Shown: positions 12,484 to 14,583 of the stretch, piece after piece | How positions within the stretch are numbered: position 1 is the stretch's first letter | How the letters are laid out: each line of letters begins with the position of its first letter | NCBI GenBank assembly: GCA_017624645.1 | Contig: JAGAMQ010000071.1 | Span: 1-14,583 of the forward strand | Length of the DNA stretch: 14,583 nucleotides | Source of the DNA: Oscillospiraceae bacterium | GTDB lineage: Bacteria > Bacillota > Clostridia > Oscillospirales > Oscillospiraceae | Reading direction: 5' to 3' | Made by a program: the position numbers and the translations under genes | The notes under the pieces: model-generated | What the model was told of the DNA's origin: nothing | What the model saw: only the letters and a program-made list of their open reading frames with translations | The model's database searches: none

Positions 12484-13503
12484 ATGGTTACCAATCCTTA
12501 TCTGAAGGCACTGAGTGAAAGTGCCGGCTACTGGTGGACCGATACCGCTGTCATCCAGGCAATGGACCAGGACATTGAGAACGGCGCCACCGGTGTTACC
12601 ACCAACCCCGTTCTGATCAAGGCTGCCCTGTATAAGAACCCCGAATACTGGCGTCCTTACCTGAAGAGCGCCGAGGGTCTTAGCGGTGACGAAAAGGCAG
12701 AGGAGATCCTGCGCTGTGTCACCGTAGAGGTTGCCAAGAAGTTCCAGCCCATCTATGAGGCTACCGAAGGTGTTCAGGGTTATGTCTGCGCTCAGGTCAA
12801 CCCCAAGAAGCAGGGCGATACCGCTGCAATGATCGAGATGGGCAAGCGTCTGGCTGCCTGGGCACCCAACATTGCTGTTAAGGTCCCCGCTACCGCTGCC
12901 GGTCTGCGTGCGATTGAAGAACTGGCCGCCGAAGGCATCACCACCGTCGGTACTGTCAGCTTCACTGCACCTCAGTGTATTGCCATCGCTGCTGCACAGC
13001 AGCGGGGTATCGACCGTTGCCGTGCTGCCGGCAAGAAGCCCGGCAAGGCATGGGCCGTCATTATGGTGGGCCGTTGCGACGATTATCTGCGTGATGTTGC
13101 CTATGATATGTGTGCCGATGTGGCAGAGGCTGACATCATCCAGTCCGGTACCGCTTGCATCAAGAGAGCATATGCTGTGTGCAAGGAGCGCGGCTATGAA
13201 GCCAAGCTCATGCCTGCCGGCATGCGCGGAGGCTACCACGCAACCGCTCTGGCAGGTTCCGACATGACCATGTCCCTGTCTGAAAAGATCCTGGTTGCTC
13301 TGGGCAAGGAGGATGCCTTCGTTCACCACTTTGAGGAGCCTGTCGCTGCCGAGACCCTTGCAAGCCTCAAGACCATTCCGGAATTCAACCGCGCCTATGA
13401 AGACCTGACCGAGGACGAGTTCATCCGCTATGGTGCTTCCCAGCGCACTCTGTCCCAGTTCGTGGAGGTCGGCTGGAACATGATCGCCGAGTTCCCTCTT
13501 TAA
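12484..13503 (+). CDS. transaldolase-family protein
   Basis: A 339-residue protein with a GGGAG ribosome site. It shows transaldolase/TalA-like signatures: GATGVTTNPVL near residue 37 (the family T-S/T-N-P motif) and the Schiff-base lysine strand NIAVKVPATAAGLRAIEEL near residue 135, followed by GITTVGTVSFTAPQ. Thus it should make or break a C-C bond through a lysine imine, exchanging or releasing a three-carbon unit. It is longer than compact bacterial transaldolases (about 215-220 residues), with extra helical regions such as KNPEYWRPYLKSAEGLSGDE. The N-terminal ESAGYWWTDTAVIQAMDQ is not one I can place in a characterised subgroup. Its operon with an aldehyde dehydrogenase suggests that the cleavage product is an aldehyde then oxidised. 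The specific sugar phosphate is unknown. Confidence 0.88.
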   Translation: MVTNPYLKALSESAGYWWTDTAVIQAMDQDIENGATGVTTNPVLIKAALYKNPEYWRPYLKSAEGLSGDEKAEEILRCVTVEVAKKFQPIYEATEGVQGYVCAQVNPKKQGDTAAMIEMGKRLAAWAPNIAVKVPATAAGLRAIEELAAEGITTVGTVSFTAPQCIAIAAAQQRGIDRCRAAGKKPGKAWAVIMVGRCDDYLRDVAYDMCADVAEADIIQSGTACIKRAYAVCKERGYEAKLMPAGMRGGYHATALAGSDMTMSLSEKILVALGKEDAFVHHFEEPVAAETLASLKTIPEFNRAYEDLTEDEFIRYGASQRTLSQFVEVGWNMIAEFPL

Positions 13504-13506
13504 TTA

Positions 13507-13667
13507 GGCACTGCTAAAAACTCACCTTTTGTGATTTGACCGCATCTTTTACTCCAGCTACGCATTTCGGAAAGTCCGAAATACACAAAGTATTCCGGAC
13601 TTCCCAAACTTAATCTGGAGCAAAATCTACTGCTCAAATCATCAAAAATGAGTTTTCAACAGTTGCC
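13507..13667. repeat. 161-bp imperfect palindrome (MITE-like hairpin)
   Basis: Two 78-nt arms, 13507-13584 and 13590-13667, are inverted repeats of each other around a 5-nt loop; about three quarters of positions pair by eye with small gaps. The outer ends are GGCA and TGCC, and the innermost 11 bp match 10/11. It contains no ORF. It fills most of the gap between the transaldolase-family and isomerase genes. No clear target-site duplication is visible. It could be a miniature inverted-repeat element or a large dispersed hairpin. It would form a strong RNA hairpin in transcripts across it. Confidence 0.75.
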
Positions 13668-13721
13668 AAGTGCGCCTTTCTGTACACAGCGCAGTGAGGA
13701 AACAAAAAGGAGGAAACCGAT

Positions 13722-14534
13722 ATGAAGCCAAGAATCAGTTGTCTGCCGGTGTCTTTGTATCCGGAGTTCTTCTCCGGCGACCGTACGATTGCGGGGTGGT
13801 CCCGGCAGGCTGCAGCCCTTGGCCTGGATTATGTGGATATCAACGCCCTGTTTCTCCGGGAAAAGTCCATGGAGGAGATCGAAGCCATCCGCAAGGAGCT
13901 GACCGTCCCTGTTCTGATGGTCAGTGCCTACTCTGACTTCACCCTCCCCGATCCTGAGAAGCGGGAGGAAGCGGTACAGACCGCCTTTGGCGACATGCAG
14001 CGTGCTGCCGCCATTGGTGCAAAGTACATCCGCCTCACCGCCGGCCAGGCTTACTCCGACCAGCCGGACCAGGAGATGTGCCAGCGGGTCTATGACTGCT
14101 TTGCCCGGTGTGTCACCGTGGCACAAGAGAACGGCTTGACCATCCTGCTGGAGAATCACTCCAAGCCCGGTGCATGGCAGTACATTGATTACAATTTCCA
14201 CATGGAGCATTTTCTGATGCTCTGGGATAAGTTGAAGAGCCTTCCTATCAGCGTCAATTTTGATACCGCCAACGCCTGCGCTTTAGGCGATTGGCAGCGC
14301 ATCCTCCGTGCCGTGGCAGGACGGATCGCCACAGTGCATATCAACGATCTTGCCAGCATTGAACCGCTGCAGTTCTGTTTGGTGGGCAAGGGCATCGTCC
14401 CCATGCGGCAGGTGCTGGATGCGGTGTACGCCACCGGCTTTGACGGTGAGCTGTGCATCGAGGAAGCTGCCTTCATGGGTTGGGAAGGCATTGAAAAAGC
14501 CGCAGCCTTTACCCTTTCCCTGGCAGGCAAATAA
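13722..14534 (+). CDS. sugar phosphate isomerase/epimerase (xylose isomerase-like TIM barrel)
   Basis: A 270-residue protein of the AP-endonuclease-2/xylose-isomerase-like TIM-barrel family, with ribosome site AAGGAGG about 7 nt upstream. The metal-binding residues appear in the expected strands: Glu in ILLENHSKPGA, Asp in SVNFDTANACALGD, His in ATVHINDLAS and Glu in ELCIEEAAFMGWEG near the C-terminus. The N-terminal RISCLPVSLYPEFFSG and AALGLDYVDINALF fit the first barrel strands. Members isomerise or epimerise keto/aldo sugars or inositol derivatives, often as catabolic partners of dehydrogenases and ABC transporters. The next gene begins 21 bp downstream. Function is inferred at family level; the substrate could be a hexose, inosose or related compound. 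Confidence 0.88.
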   Translation: MKPRISCLPVSLYPEFFSGDRTIAGWSRQAAALGLDYVDINALFLREKSMEEIEAIRKELTVPVLMVSAYSDFTLPDPEKREEAVQTAFGDMQRAAAIGAKYIRLTAGQAYSDQPDQEMCQRVYDCFARCVTVAQENGLTILLENHSKPGAWQYIDYNFHMEHFLMLWDKLKSLPISVNFDTANACALGDWQRILRAVAGRIATVHINDLASIEPLQFCLVGKGIVPMRQVLDAVYATGFDGELCIEEAAFMGWEGIEKAAAFTLSLAGK

Positions 14535-14555
14535 CCCCCTTCAGGGAGGTATATT

Positions 14556-14583
14556 ATGGAAAACAATATCGTTTTGAAGATCC
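14556..14583 (+). CDS. start of the next gene (cut by the window end)
   Basis: ATG at 14556 follows a good ribosome site (GGGAGGT, 5 nt upstream) and only nine codons are visible (MENNIVLKI). This N-terminus would suit the ATPase of a sugar ABC transporter, and the context agrees, but the fragment is too short to identify. Confidence 0.5.

Noticed and set aside
12361..13329. A 322-codon minus-strand frame opposite the transaldolase-family gene
   Set aside because: Same shadow pattern (His/Gly/Asp-rich); the plus-strand gene has the lysine and TTNP motifs.
1..14583. CRISPR arrays, rRNA genes and classical insertion sequences
   Set aside because: No regularly spaced direct repeats, no rRNA sequence and no DDE transposase were seen in the window.

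Overview
The window looks like the chromosome of a spore-forming Clostridia member, probably a gut Oscillospiraceae-type bacterium (the family is inferred from codon use and gene style). The main evidence for spore formation is a sigma-K gene (sigK) with a pro-sequence. It is split into two parts that lie 4.4 kb apart on the minus strand.

Left (1-1855, minus strand): accessory genes of an integrative element type. They comprise the start of a cytosine-5 DNA methyltransferase, a DUF4314 protein and two hypothetical proteins. They are read as one operon from a leader holding two terminator-like hairpins whose loops are exactly complementary over 10 nt. Next come an initiator tRNA-fMet gene with a strong promoter and terminator (1942-2139, minus) and a plus-strand lipoprotein resembling the extracellular domain of RsgI anti-sigma factors (2271-3077).

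Centre (3156-8234): the split sigK. Codons 1-208 lie at 8234-7611 and codons 208-224 plus the stop at 3209-3156. Between them is a 4404-bp element bounded by a shared ACAT. It carries a MatC-type dicarboxylate carrier, a divergent LysR regulator, a 43-aa small protein and, against the right boundary, a large serine recombinase. Joining the flanks at ACAT restores an uninterrupted 224-codon sigma-K. Joining the element ends gives a 48-bp near-palindrome with 12-bp arms matching at 11/12 positions, as expected for a serine-recombinase attP. This is the layout of a 'skin' (sigK intervening) element, but very small, with metabolic cargo, and inserted near the 3' end of the gene in the region 4.2 helix-turn-helix. 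That it is excised during sporulation is an inference.

Right (8295-14583): upstream of sigK on the minus strand is a DUF6512-like membrane protein preceded by a coupled 21-aa ORF. On the plus strand follow an amidohydrolase, an IclR regulator, and a catabolic cluster: a CoA-acylating-type aldehyde dehydrogenase of the methylmalonate-semialdehyde group with unusual motifs, a transaldolase-family protein, a TIM-barrel sugar isomerase/epimerase and the first codons of another gene. A 161-bp hairpin repeat splits this cluster. The set suggests breakdown of a sugar-like compound by isomerisation, aldol cleavage and aldehyde oxidation under IclR control. The substrate cannot be read from the sequence.
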